A stretch of DNA of 64,000 nt from Flavobacteriaceae bacterium CRH (GCA_001507425.1 LMAJ01000001.1:124001-188000), one strand, 5' to 3'. Positions 9,158 to 18,601 are shown, numbered from the stretch's first letter. Notes: generated from the letters alone by a model not told the origin. Made by a program: numbers and translations.

Positions 9158-11125
9158 TTGAATACAGAAGAATCAAAAAAAATAAGATCTTTATTTCATA
9201 ACTTTTTTTCACCAAGGAACTTAAGGGCTAATATTAACAACTTGAGTTACTTACCTAGGTGGATTATTGTTGCTATCGATATAATGGTCCTGATTTTTTC
9301 GTTTACTTTTACTTATATGTTGTTTGATGGAACAGCGTTAGGCTACATCATAACATCGCACAACTTTTATTTTGTTGGTGCTTTAATTTTTGTAAACGTA
9401 TTTTTCTTTTGGCTGTTTAGAACTTATTCGGGAATTATCAGGCATTCGTCATATATAGATGCTATAAAACTGTTGTTTTCTCAAATGTCAGTTTTAGTAT
9501 TTTTTTTATTTTTCAATCTGGTATTTGAATTATATGCAGGACACAAAGCATTTTTAAATACAGCGCTCTTTATAAATTTAGTTTTATCTTTTTGTGGCTT
9601 GTTTTTATATCGCGTAGTTGTAAAACAAACTTTTGAATTATATTTTTCAGAGAAAACAAGTACTAAACTAATTAGAACAGTAATTTATGGTACTGATGCC
9701 AATGCTATATCGGTAGCCAATGCATTAAAATTTGAAACTCCTTCCCGATTTAAAATAGTGGGTTTTGTTGATAAAAACAATCAAAATGCATCCAAGAGAA
9801 TGTTGGATTTGCCTATTTTGATTTTAAGAAAAAAATTGCCTGCCTTAATGCGTTCTGTCGCAGCAGAAGGAATAATTATAGCCGATAAAAGTTTGTCTAA
9901 AGATGAACAGTTAATTATCGTAGATCAATGTTTAGAATTCAATTACAGAGTTTATACCGTTCCATTAATTTCAGATTGGGAAAATCAAAAAGAAATTTCT
10001 CAAAAGGTAAAGAACATTCAAATTGAAGATTTATTAGAAAGAAAGCCGATTGTCTTAGACAGTAAATTAATTTCTAAACAATTAAAAGACAAAACCATTC
10101 TTATAACTGGTGCTGCGGGATCAATAGGAAGTGAAATAGTAAGACAGGTACTCGGATTTAATCCTCGAAAAATTATTATTTTAGATCATGCAGAAACTCC
10201 TTTACATAATTTATGTTTAGAAACATTAAGCATGAATTCTGAAACAAAAATCGTTGCTGTAATAGCAGATGTAAGAAGTAAAAAAGCATTGGAAAAGGTT
10301 TTTAAAACCCATAGTCCGCATGTTGTTTTTCACGCTGCAGCCTATAAACATGTTCCTTTGATGGAAGAAAACCCATCGCAGGCAATCTTAACAAATATTA
10401 AAGGAACCAAAAACCTGGCAGATTTATCATGTAAGTATCGCAGCAAAAAATTTGTTATGGTATCTACAGATAAAGCGGTTAACCCAAGTAATGTTATGGG
10501 GGCCAGTAAACGAATTGCAGAGAAATATGTTCAGTCTTTATTTCTCAAAAATCAAAAACAAAATATTGAAGGCGCTACAAAATTTATTACAACCCGTTTT
10601 GGAAATGTTTTAGGTTCCAACGGATCTGTAGTTCCCTTGTTTACCAAACAAATTGCCGAGGGTGGCCCGGTAACAATAACACATCAGGATATTATTCGTT
10701 ATTTTATGACAATACCGGAAGCCTGTCAATTAGTTCTTGAAGCGGGCGCTATGGGAAATGGAGGTGAAATTTATATTTTTGACATGGGGAAACCGGTTAA
10801 AATAATTGATTTAGCTAAAAAAATGATTAAACTTGCGGGATTTATTCCGGATAAAGAAATTAAAATAAAAATAGTAGGCTTAAGACCTGGTGAAAAATTA
10901 TACGAAGAATTATTAAATGATACTTCTAAAACATTGCCTACATACCATAATAAAATTATGATCGCTCAGGAATTGCAAGATGAATACGAAAATTTGCATA
11001 CCGAAATCGACGAACTTATAGGAATTGCTGATTTTTACGACAATGATGATATTGTTTCAAAAATGAAAAAAATAGTTCCGGAATTCAAAAGTATGAATTC
11101 AACTTTTGAGGTTTTAGATAAATAG
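9158..11125 (+). CDS. membrane UDP-GlcNAc 4,6-dehydratase (WbpM/CapD family)
   Basis: Converts UDP-GlcNAc to UDP-2-acetamido-4-keto-2,6-dideoxyhexose, the precursor of QuiNAc, FucNAc and bacillosamine-type sugars. The N-terminal part (about residues 30-160) has four hydrophobic helices. A nucleotide-binding middle domain follows. The C-terminal SDR domain starts with ITGAAGSIGSE (about 315). The active site reads STDKAVNPSNVMGASKR (about 437), so the usual catalytic tyrosine of YxxxK is methionine (MGASK), as in WbpM and PglF rather than FlaA1. The length of 655 fits the long WbpM class. The frame opens at a TTG, with no ATG before the first helix. Its product would feed the WbpV-like and PglE-like enzymes upstream. 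Confidence 0.93.
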   Translation: MNTEESKKIRSLFHNFFSPRNLRANINNLSYLPRWIIVAIDIMVLIFSFTFTYMLFDGTALGYIITSHNFYFVGALIFVNVFFFWLFRTYSGIIRHSSYIDAIKLLFSQMSVLVFFLFFNLVFELYAGHKAFLNTALFINLVLSFCGLFLYRVVVKQTFELYFSEKTSTKLIRTVIYGTDANAISVANALKFETPSRFKIVGFVDKNNQNASKRMLDLPILILRKKLPALMRSVAAEGIIIADKSLSKDEQLIIVDQCLEFNYRVYTVPLISDWENQKEISQKVKNIQIEDLLERKPIVLDSKLISKQLKDKTILITGAAGSIGSEIVRQVLGFNPRKIIILDHAETPLHNLCLETLSMNSETKIVAVIADVRSKKALEKVFKTHSPHVVFHAAAYKHVPLMEENPSQAILTNIKGTKNLADLSCKYRSKKFVMVSTDKAVNPSNVMGASKRIAEKYVQSLFLKNQKQNIEGATKFITTRFGNVLGSNGSVVPLFTKQIAEGGPVTITHQDIIRYFMTIPEACQLVLEAGAMGNGGEIYIFDMGKPVKIIDLAKKMIKLAGFIPDKEIKIKIVGLRPGEKLYEELLNDTSKTLPTYHNKIMIAQELQDEYENLHTEIDELIGIADFYDNDDIVSKMKKIVPEFKSMNSTFEVLDK

Positions 11126-11161
11126 CTGGTCAATACATTTAAAATTATAGTCAGGAAATTG

Positions 11162-11198
11162 AAAAGGTGTTTTTTATTAAGCGCCTTTTTTGCTTTTT
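11162..11198 (+). terminator. probable intrinsic terminator after the dehydratase gene
   Basis: The arms AAAAGGTG (11162-11169) and CGCCTTTT (11182-11189) pair over 8 bases with one G-T pair and are followed by a T-rich run. It lies 37 bases after the stop and before a candidate promoter, so it probably divides the long cluster into at least two transcripts. Confidence 0.65.
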
Positions 11199-11295
11199 AA
11201 ATAATACGTATCAGGGTAAAAATCCTGTTAATTTATTATCTGAAAGTTTTTTGAATAATAATGTATAAACACTTAGGAAAATTGACCTTTATTTC

Positions 11296-11303
11296 TAATT
11301 TTG
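11296..11303 (+). promoter_or_regulatory. putative −7 element for the wzm-wzt segment
   Basis: TAATTTTG matches TAnnTTTG, 43 bases before the wzm ATG and downstream of a probable terminator. A TTAG is 19 bases upstream, an imperfect −33. The position makes this the best candidate for a second promoter of the cluster. Confidence 0.5.
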
Positions 11304-11346
11304 GTGCATAAATTATTACGCCCCAAATCGTAATGAAAAATTAAAA

Positions 11347-12213
11347 ATGAACACTACAAATAATTCGAATAATTGGTTGTTTGAAATAACACCCAAAAAC
11401 AAATTTTTTTCCCTCAATCTTAAAGAAGTTTGGCAATATCGTGATTTACTATTTCTATTTGTAAAACGTGACGTTATTACAGTTTACAAACAAACTGTAT
11501 TAGGGCCGCTTTGGTACTTAATTCAGCCTTTGTTTACAGCCATAACTTTTACTGTAATTTTTAATAATGTTGCAGGAATAAATACAGGAAGAGTTCCAGC
11601 TTTTTTATTCAACCTTGCCGGAATTATAGTTTGGAATTATTTTACAGCTTGTCTTAACGGAACCTCAGATACTTTTAAGGCAAATGCGGCAATATTTGGT
11701 AAAGTTTATTTTCCCAGAATTATAACACCTCTATCCGTAATAATTTCTAATTTAATCAAATTTGGAATACAGTTTTTTATTTTCATTGCTTTCTATTGCT
11801 ATTATTATATCATAGGAAAAGATATTAGCATGAATGGTCTCGTTGTATTTTTTCCTGTTTTGATTATTGTAATGGGAATTCTTGCTCTGGGATTAGGAAT
11901 GCTAATTTCTTCGATGGTTACTAAATATCGTGATTTTAGTAATCTGTTAGGCTTTGGTATCCAATTATTGATGTATTTGTCTGCCGTAATGTACCCAATG
12001 GAATTAATAAAACAGAAATTACCAAAATTTGGATGGCTGGTAGAATACAATCCATTAGCTTATACGATAGAAACTTCTCGTTATATGCTTCTTAATGTTG
12101 GACATATCTCGGTTTTAGGATTATGTTATAATCTTGCATTAACCGTTGCAGTATTTTTTATGGGACTTTTAGTTTTTAATAAAACAGAGAAAAGTTTTAT
12201 TGATACCGTTTAA
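11347..12213 (+). CDS. wzm: ABC-2 type polysaccharide export permease
   Basis: Membrane subunit of an O-antigen/capsule ABC exporter that flips the finished lipid-linked glycan to the periplasm. The N-terminal cytoplasmic part has WQYRDLLFLFVKRDV and the coupling segment QTVLGPLWYLIQP (about residues 51-63). Six hydrophobic helices follow over 288 residues. YRDFSNLL and a conserved EYNPLAY near the C-terminus are usual for Wzm. It pairs with the ATPase gene 56 bases downstream. No Wzx-type flippase is in the window, so this is the only visible export route. Confidence 0.94.
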   Translation: MNTTNNSNNWLFEITPKNKFFSLNLKEVWQYRDLLFLFVKRDVITVYKQTVLGPLWYLIQPLFTAITFTVIFNNVAGINTGRVPAFLFNLAGIIVWNYFTACLNGTSDTFKANAAIFGKVYFPRIITPLSVIISNLIKFGIQFFIFIAFYCYYYIIGKDISMNGLVVFFPVLIIVMGILALGLGMLISSMVTKYRDFSNLLGFGIQLLMYLSAVMYPMELIKQKLPKFGWLVEYNPLAYTIETSRYMLLNVGHISVLGLCYNLALTVAVFFMGLLVFNKTEKSFIDTV

Positions 12214-12269
12214 TTTAAAATTCTGAAGATTTTAAATATCCCCCTAACTTAAAATTTACAATTTTACAA

Positions 12270-13538
12270 TTGAAAAAAGATATCATATTAAAAGCCGAAA
12301 ATGTATCTAAACAATATCGTTTAGGACAAGTAGGAACCGGAACGCTGGCACACGATTTAAACAGATGGTGGCATCAGGTTCGAGGCAAAGAGAATCCGTA
12401 TTTAAAAATAGGCGACGTTAATGACCGTTCTACCAAAGGAACTTCTGATTACGTTTGGGCGTTGCAGGATATTAATTTTGAAGTTGAACGTGGAGAAGTT
12501 CTTGGAATCATTGGGAAAAATGGAGCCGGAAAATCAACACTTCTAAAAATACTATCAAAAGTAACAGCCCCAACCACCGGAAGTATAAAATCGCGTGGGC
12601 GTATAGCTTCGCTTCTTGAGGTAGGAACCGGTTTTCACGGTGAAATGACAGGTCGTGAAAATATTTTCTTAAACGGTGCTATTCTCGGAATGACCAAAAA
12701 AGAAATCGCTTCTAAAATCGATGAAATAATTGAATTTTCCGGTTGTGAACGTTATATAGATACTCCGGTAAAAAGATACAGTAGCGGTATGACCGTTCGT
12801 TTGGCATTTGCTGTAGCCGCTTTTCTGGAGCCTGAAATTTTAGTTATAGATGAGGTTTTGGCCGTTGGTGATGCCGAATTCCAAAAGAAAGCTATTGGTA
12901 AAATGCAGGACATTTCTAAAGGTCAGGGACGTACGGTTTTGTTTGTAAGCCACAATATGGCAGCTGTCGAAACATTATGTACAAGAGTTATTAGTATGCA
13001 CAACGGAAGCATTTTTGGAGATGGTAGTCCTACAAAGATAATATCAGAATACCTGCAAAGCAGTTCTTTCTCAGAACGTAAAATTAGTTTTGATGCTATT
13101 GAGAATGCAAAAGGAAACGACGATATCAAAATCATGTATGCGGCAATTGAAAATGCTTCTGCAACAGATAAAAATGAAATTATAGATGTTGCTTCTTTAA
13201 TTGATTTTAGGATGAAAATTGTGAATCAGACAGATAATGCGCGAATTTCAATAGGCTTCGATTTGATAACCATTAAAGGAGATGTTGTTTTTGGCTCCGG
13301 AGGCAAATTTGATTGTCCTATAGGTGAAACGACAGATATAAGTTGTCAAATTCCGGCAAATTTTCTGAATGACGATGTGTACCAAATACATTGTTATTTC
13401 TTTACAGAAGAAATGCGACCTTTATTTCATGATGAAGAATTATTGACTTTTGAGGTCAAAGATATAAAGCGGGAATCCGGATATTTAGGAAAAGTAAACG
13501 GAATTATTAGACCACAATTAGACTGGACTGTAAAATAA
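12270..13538 (+). CDS. wzt: polysaccharide ABC transporter ATPase with Wzt-like C-terminal domain
   Basis: ATPase partner of the preceding permease. Walker A GKNGAGKST lies at about residues 82-90, the signature YSSGMTVRLAFAVA near 170, Walker B ILVIDEVLAVGD near 190 and the H-loop FVSHNMA near 227. After residue 275 comes a beta-rich extension that resembles the carbohydrate-binding C-domain of Wzt. In E. coli O8/O9a that domain recognises the terminal cap of the finished chain. The 422-residue length fits this two-domain type. The start is a TTG. The C-domain assignment rests on position, length and strand pattern, not on an alignment. Confidence 0.93.
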   Translation: MKKDIILKAENVSKQYRLGQVGTGTLAHDLNRWWHQVRGKENPYLKIGDVNDRSTKGTSDYVWALQDINFEVERGEVLGIIGKNGAGKSTLLKILSKVTAPTTGSIKSRGRIASLLEVGTGFHGEMTGRENIFLNGAILGMTKKEIASKIDEIIEFSGCERYIDTPVKRYSSGMTVRLAFAVAAFLEPEILVIDEVLAVGDAEFQKKAIGKMQDISKGQGRTVLFVSHNMAAVETLCTRVISMHNGSIFGDGSPTKIISEYLQSSSFSERKISFDAIENAKGNDDIKIMYAAIENASATDKNEIIDVASLIDFRMKIVNQTDNARISIGFDLITIKGDVVFGSGGKFDCPIGETTDISCQIPANFLNDDVYQIHCYFFTEEMRPLFHDEELLTFEVKDIKRESGYLGKVNGIIRPQLDWTVK

Positions 13539-13539
13539 T

Positions 13540-15426
13540 ATGTTTAAAATATTTACTTTAAAAGTTAACGCAACAGGTATTTCGATATTCAGGATATTTT
13601 ATTCTTTCGTTTTATTTTGTGAGCTATTGCAATTGTATAAATTCAGGAATATTATTTATGATAAAGTTCCATTTGTAAATACAGGAGAATTAGACGTATC
13701 ATTCATTTTTTATTTCTGGTTCCCGGTTGTAGTATTGATCTTCTTAGGGCTGTTTACCCGTTTTGCTACAATCCTTAATTATATATTTTCAGTCATTATA
13801 TTCAGTTCAGCGACACAGTTTGAATACCATGTTTTTTACGTTTATGTGGGCATAAACTTTTTGCTGATGTTTATGCCAATTTCGAGGGTTTTATCATTGG
13901 ACAACTTACTGCAAAAAATTAAGTTTTCGACCATTTATAAAAGCTATGAAGTAGATAATAAAGTTTTACAGGTTAACTATTTCATTATCGTCTTTGTTGC
14001 AATAGGTTTGGTTTATATCGATTCTATTTTTTATAAGCTTTCCAGTAAAATGTGGATGGATGGGTTAGGAGTTTGGTTGCCGTCGAGCTTGCCAATGGTG
14101 ACATGGAATGATACTTCTTTTTTATTAAATCAAGAATGGCTTGTTAAATTTTTAGGTTATTTAGTTCTTGTGTTTGAAGCAAGTTTTATATTTATATTTT
14201 GGTTGAAAAAATGGAGATTTCCATTATTTATTTTAGGGACCTTTTTTCACTTTGGTATTTTAATAGCCTATCCAATACCATTATTTGCTCTTACTTATAT
14301 CTCAATATATTTGCTTTTAGTCCCAATTTCTTTTTGGGGAAAAATAGCTCAAAAATTCAAATTTAAGAAAGCAATTTATAATTTTTATTACGATTCAGAA
14401 TGTCCTCTATGTCATAAGGTTGTAATAATTATAAATCATTTTGATATTTTTAATGCAATCAGTTGTCAAAACGTTCAGGATAATTATCAAACTAATGATG
14501 TACTTAAAAATTTTGATCAGGAAGTTTTATTGATAAATATTCATGGTTTAAGTGCAAATGGAAAAATAGCAGTTGGATATTGGGCCTATATCGAATTATT
14601 CAAATCGTTATTATATACCTATCCTTTAGGATTATTGGGAAGTTTGCCTGGTATTTCATTCCTGGGCAAAAAAGTGTATACATATATTGCAGGAAATCGT
14701 CTTACTGAAAGATGTACTGTTGATAACTGTTCGATTCCCGTTTACAGCAAACCTGTTAATGAAGATCAGGATTTTTTGATAAAAGGTTTGAACAGATTAA
14801 GTATAACCCGGTTTTTTTGGAAAGCGATAATTTGTATTGTCGTATTTGGGCAATTACTTATGATTTGGTTTACACCAACTATTCAGGATCATTTTCCGAA
14901 AGTAAATTACATAAATAAAATAGCGAGAATTTTTTATGACCCAATGGAGGGCAGATATAAAAGGTTTCTCGGGTTAACACATCATCCTGTGTTTATGTAT
15001 AATATTCATTTTAATAATTACAATCATATTTTTAAAATTGAAGGTGTAACAGAAAACAATGAGAAAACATTAGTTCCTTTATTAGATAATGATGGCCTGG
15101 TAAGAAATAGTTATGCTAATGGAGCTTTATGGGTAAATTATACATTTAGAGTAAACCAGCCTCAATTCGATTTAGATAACTTTAAAACCGGAATAGTTCC
15201 ATATTTAAAATATTATCAAAAAACGAATAATAAACCTATTGTTGAGTATACTTTTTATGTAAAGGAAATAGTTACTCAGGAAAATTGGGAAAAGGATTTT
15301 CTGAAAAAACAAATTGCAAAACCTTGGGTAAAAGTAGGAACTTGTAAAATCTTAAAAGATTCTACAGCTTTTTATTGGAATGAAAAAATGAGTGCAATTT
15401 TGAAGAGAGAAGCTAGTGCTAAATAA
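13540..15426 (+). CDS. HTTM-DCC fusion membrane protein
   Basis: A 628-residue membrane protein in three parts. Residues 1 to about 270 are a multi-helix block resembling the HTTM (vitamin-K-dependent carboxylase-like) domain: it opens with an ISIFRIFYSFVLF helix and has YKLSSKMWMDGLGVW near 170. Residues about 283-400 look like a DCC/DUF393 thiol-disulfide oxidoreductase-like domain, with YDSECPLC giving the DxxCxxC motif. The rest has one more helix (about 430) and a polar C-terminal region. It starts one base after the wzt stop and so probably belongs to the cluster. No activity is known to me for this combination in glycan loci; a redox or lipid-linked membrane reaction is speculative. 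Confidence 0.8.
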   Translation: MFKIFTLKVNATGISIFRIFYSFVLFCELLQLYKFRNIIYDKVPFVNTGELDVSFIFYFWFPVVVLIFLGLFTRFATILNYIFSVIIFSSATQFEYHVFYVYVGINFLLMFMPISRVLSLDNLLQKIKFSTIYKSYEVDNKVLQVNYFIIVFVAIGLVYIDSIFYKLSSKMWMDGLGVWLPSSLPMVTWNDTSFLLNQEWLVKFLGYLVLVFEASFIFIFWLKKWRFPLFILGTFFHFGILIAYPIPLFALTYISIYLLLVPISFWGKIAQKFKFKKAIYNFYYDSECPLCHKVVIIINHFDIFNAISCQNVQDNYQTNDVLKNFDQEVLLINIHGLSANGKIAVGYWAYIELFKSLLYTYPLGLLGSLPGISFLGKKVYTYIAGNRLTERCTVDNCSIPVYSKPVNEDQDFLIKGLNRLSITRFFWKAIICIVVFGQLLMIWFTPTIQDHFPKVNYINKIARIFYDPMEGRYKRFLGLTHHPVFMYNIHFNNYNHIFKIEGVTENNEKTLVPLLDNDGLVRNSYANGALWVNYTFRVNQPQFDLDNFKTGIVPYLKYYQKTNNKPIVEYTFYVKEIVTQENWEKDFLKKQIAKPWVKVGTCKILKDSTAFYWNEKMSAILKREASAK

Positions 15427-15535
15427 ACCATTTTTTAATGCTTTAGATGAATGCTTTTAGGACTTTGGTATTTATTTTATAATTGTATTTTCTAAAATTA
15501 AAGCACAAAGTTTCACCAATCGTTAGTGGTAATTT

Positions 15536-16372
15536 ATGAAAATACTAATCACAGGCATATATGGATTTTTGGGAACGCATTTGGCTAATAAACTAGCTGA
15601 AAGCCACACTGTTTTTGGATTATATAATACTGAAAAAGAGGTTGTATTTAAGAAAAATATAATCTGTTTTAATGAATTGGATTCAATAGATATTATACCG
15701 GATGTTATAATTATGTGCCATGCAGCAGTATCTTCAGGAGTAGTAAATATTAACAAAGCTGAGTTAATTGAAACAAATGTGAATTTCACAAAAAAAATTG
15801 TTAAAAAATTCGCAACAATTAAAAGTATTTATGTTTCTTCGGTCTCGATTTTTGGCAGCCAAAAAGAGGTTGTAAAGGAGCAGTCGATTCATAATCCGGA
15901 AACAGATTATGCATTATCAAAACTACTGGGAGAGAAGCAAATAAGTCAGAATTCAGATGCTGTTATTATACGCTTTTCGTCATTATACGGAGACGGTATG
16001 AAAGAGAATACCATAATACCCAATTACTTTAATCAGGCATTAGAGCATAAATCGATTCAGGTTTGGGGAAGTGGAGGAAGGTTTCAGAATTACATTCACA
16101 TCAACGATGCAGTTCGTTTAATTGAAAAAACAATAGCACATAAATCAAAAATTAATTTTCCTGTTTTGGGAGTTTCATCAAAAGAATATTCTAATGATGA
16201 AGTAGCAAAAATAATTTCAAAACTGACCAATTCAGCAATTGAGTATATCAATCAGGATAATTCGCCATCATTTCATTACAATAATAAAATGACTCAAAAA
16301 ACGTTAGATTGGCAACCTGAAATCGAACTTGAAAAAGGTTTGAAACAATATTTAGAATGGAAAAAAAAGTAA
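15536..16372 (+). CDS. NAD-dependent epimerase/dehydratase (SDR)
   Basis: Nucleotide-sugar-modifying SDR of 278 residues. The Rossmann motif GIYGFLG is at residues 7-13, the serine region YVSSVSIFG near 100-108 and the catalytic YALSK near 125-129. IRFSSLYGDG and a C-terminal NNKMTQKTLDWQPEIELEKGL complete the usual pattern. It overlaps the following ATP-grasp gene by 16 bases and opens a five-gene cassette that ends with an RffA-type aminotransferase. The spacer upstream (15427-15535) holds a TTTG and, 18 bases on, TATTTTCT, a weak promoter match. The substrate could be a dTDP-4-keto-6-deoxyhexose, by context only. Confidence 0.86.
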   Translation: MKILITGIYGFLGTHLANKLAESHTVFGLYNTEKEVVFKKNIICFNELDSIDIIPDVIIMCHAAVSSGVVNINKAELIETNVNFTKKIVKKFATIKSIYVSSVSIFGSQKEVVKEQSIHNPETDYALSKLLGEKQISQNSDAVIIRFSSLYGDGMKENTIIPNYFNQALEHKSIQVWGSGGRFQNYIHINDAVRLIEKTIAHKSKINFPVLGVSSKEYSNDEVAKIISKLTNSAIEYINQDNSPSFHYNNKMTQKTLDWQPEIELEKGLKQYLEWKKK

Positions 16373-17334
16373 TTTTAGTTACCGGAACCGGCGGAAATGT
16401 CGGACAAGGCGTTTTAAGAAACATAAAATCACTCGATCTTAATGTTGTTGTAATAGGAACAGATATTGCTTCTTTTACAGCAGGAAATCATCTTTGCGAT
16501 TTTACCTATCAGGTTCCTTATTCATATGCTGAAAATTACATTTCAACAATTCAAAATATTGTCGAAAAAGAAAAAGTCGATTTAATTATTCCCACAACTG
16601 ATTACGAAATTTATTATCTCGCATTGCATCAGGCTGATATAAATGCCAAAGTGGTTGCCAGTAACCATGAAACAGCAAAAATATATCTCGATAAATATTT
16701 AACCTATCAGCATCATAAAGCATTAAATATTCCGTTTTCAGCATCATGGCTGCCGAGTGAGTTTAAAAATGAAATAAAGGATATAATTGTAAAACCACGC
16801 GAAGGAAGAGGCTCAAGAGGAATTCAGATAAATCCTGAAAACCCAAAAAGCTTCTCTGATGATTTTATGATTCAGCCCTTGCATAAAGGTATTGAAATTA
16901 CAACTGCTTTCTACGTTAAAAAAGACGGTACTTTGCACGGTTTATTTACAATGGAAAGAGAATTGAGTAACGGAGCAACTTCAAAATCCCGAACCACAAG
17001 ACTATATGATGATCAATTACAAATTATCATCGAAAAAATGATTCAGGTAAAAGGATTAGCCGGAAGCATAAATTTACAATCGATAGTGACCGAAAAAGGA
17101 GAAATTATTCCTTTTGAAGTCAACTGCAGAATTTCAGGAACCAATTCTATAAGACACAATTTAGGATTTCAGGACGTAAAATATACCATTCAGGAATATT
17201 TACTAAATGAAGAGCCAGACGAAGTAAAAACTATTGAGGGAATTGCCGTAAGATTGCTGTATGATGTTATATATCCTAATGCAGCCAATGAAGCAGATTT
17301 AAATAATAATAAATCCCAACATATAATTTATTAA
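16357..17334 (+). CDS. ATP-grasp domain protein (CarB-like)
   Basis: A 325-residue ATP-grasp enzyme. The N-terminus has a GTGGNVGQGVLR nucleotide-binding-like loop. The ATP lysine lies in IIVKPREGRGSRG (about residues 143-155) and the metal-binding acid and asparagine in PFEVNCRISG (about 252). ATP-grasp enzymes join a carboxylate to an amine or thiol through an acyl-phosphate. Placed between a sugar SDR and a HAD, acetyltransferase-like and aminotransferase group, it could acylate an amino sugar with an amino acid or other acid. That is inference; the substrate is unknown. Its stop is directly followed by the next ATG. Confidence 0.82.
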   Translation: MEKKVILVTGTGGNVGQGVLRNIKSLDLNVVVIGTDIASFTAGNHLCDFTYQVPYSYAENYISTIQNIVEKEKVDLIIPTTDYEIYYLALHQADINAKVVASNHETAKIYLDKYLTYQHHKALNIPFSASWLPSEFKNEIKDIIVKPREGRGSRGIQINPENPKSFSDDFMIQPLHKGIEITTAFYVKKDGTLHGLFTMERELSNGATSKSRTTRLYDDQLQIIIEKMIQVKGLAGSINLQSIVTEKGEIIPFEVNCRISGTNSIRHNLGFQDVKYTIQEYLLNEEPDEVKTIEGIAVRLLYDVIYPNAANEADLNNNKSQHIIY

Positions 17335-17970
17335 ATGAAATATTTATTATTAGACGTTGCAGGAACAATTTTGTACAAACCGGAATTAGTTACAAAAATA
17401 CACGAAACCTTAAGCAGTTTTGGGCATGTTATTGCTGTGGATAAACTCAAATACAATCATAAAGTATTATCAGAAGTAATCAAATTTCCGGACAGAACGA
17501 ATGCTGATTTTTATACTACTTTTAATTCAGAATTGCTTTATTCCTTAGGAATTGTTCCGAATGAAGAATTGCTGAATGCTATTTTTAAATCCTGTTCTTA
17601 TTTACCCTGGGAAAAATTTGACGACACAAAAGTGCTGAATGAAATTGAAATCCCGATAGGAATTATTTCTAATTTTAATTCTTCGCTTAAAGATAAATTG
17701 AACCAATATTTTGGCCCCATTTTTTCAGATATTTTTGTTTCCGAAGAAATCGGAATTGCAAAACCATCAATAGAATTTTACAAAAGAGCACTCGAAAAAA
17801 TAAATATAAATCCAAAAGACATTTTATATATCGGTGATTCTTTTAAGTTAGATTTAAAACCTGCACATGAATTGGGTATTACTTCGTATGTAATTGACAG
17901 AGATAATATTTATCCTGACAACGACAATATAATAAGATCACTTTCAGAACTAAAAAAACGGATCAACTAA
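17335..17970 (+). CDS. HAD-superfamily hydrolase-like protein
   Basis: HAD-fold protein of 211 residues. Motif I is DVAGT at residues 7-11: the nucleophile Asp is present, but the second Asp of the usual DxDGT is alanine, as in phosphonatase-type enzymes. Motif II is IISNFNS near 113, the motif III lysine lies in IAKPS near 142, and motif IV is YIGDSFKLD near 165. The altered motif I suggests it may not be a plain phosphatase. It is coupled to the ATP-grasp gene upstream and to the acyltransferase-like gene one base downstream, so it probably acts on the same metabolite. Confidence 0.82.
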   Translation: MKYLLLDVAGTILYKPELVTKIHETLSSFGHVIAVDKLKYNHKVLSEVIKFPDRTNADFYTTFNSELLYSLGIVPNEELLNAIFKSCSYLPWEKFDDTKVLNEIEIPIGIISNFNSSLKDKLNQYFGPIFSDIFVSEEIGIAKPSIEFYKRALEKININPKDILYIGDSFKLDLKPAHELGITSYVIDRDNIYPDNDNIIRSLSELKKRIN

Positions 17971-17971
17971 T

Positions 17972-18601
17972 ATGAAAACATTAGCCATCATTGGTTCAGG
18001 AGATTTAGGACAGCAATTGGCACATTATGCCTTGTCTGATCTTCATTATGGTAAAATTGTTTTTTTTGATGACTTTTCGAAAGAAAAAATAGTAAACGAT
18101 ATTCACATAATTGGTAAAACAACCGATGTTGAAAAAGCTTTTGAATTGAAACAATTTGATGAGTTGCTTATTGGAATTGGCTATAAACATTTGGCAGAAA
18201 AGAAAATAATATTCGAAAAATTTCAGGCAAAAATTCCTTTTGGCAAAATTATACATTCAACCGCTTTGGTAGATTCAGCCGCAATAATAGAAAGAGGCGT
18301 TGTAATTTATCCGGGTTGTATAATTGATGCCCACGCTATAATTAAAGAAAATGTAGTTTTGAATATTGGATGCACAATTGCACACGATACCATTATCGGA
18401 AGCCATTCTTTTCTATCGCCAAGAGTCGCAGTTGCAGGATTTACAACAATCGAAGAACAATGTTTTTTAGGAATTAATTCGACAATAATAGATAATATTA
18501 ATATTACAGCTAAAACCCAAATAGGAGCTGGATCGCTAGTCATAAAATCTATAGAAAAAAAAGGTTTATATGTGGGCAGTCCGGTTCGATTTATACGATA
18601 A
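17972..18601 (+). CDS. NeuD/PglD-like sugar O/N-acyltransferase
   Basis: Left-handed beta-helix acyltransferase of 209 residues. The N-terminal nucleotide-binding domain starts IIGSGDLGQQ. The hexapeptide-repeat domain follows from about residue 90, with NIGCTIAHDTIIGSHSFLSP holding the probable catalytic histidine near 139. Relatives acetylate the 4-amino group of UDP-sugars (PglD) or sialic acid (NeuD). The stop abuts the rffA-like gene, so acetylation of dTDP-4-amino-4,6-dideoxygalactose is the simplest role. Acting on the PglE-type product or on the neuABC sugar is also possible. Confidence 0.86.
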   Translation: MKTLAIIGSGDLGQQLAHYALSDLHYGKIVFFDDFSKEKIVNDIHIIGKTTDVEKAFELKQFDELLIGIGYKHLAEKKIIFEKFQAKIPFGKIIHSTALVDSAAIIERGVVIYPGCIIDAHAIIKENVVLNIGCTIAHDTIIGSHSFLSPRVAVAGFTTIEEQCFLGINSTIIDNINITAKTQIGAGSLVIKSIEKKGLYVGSPVRFIR

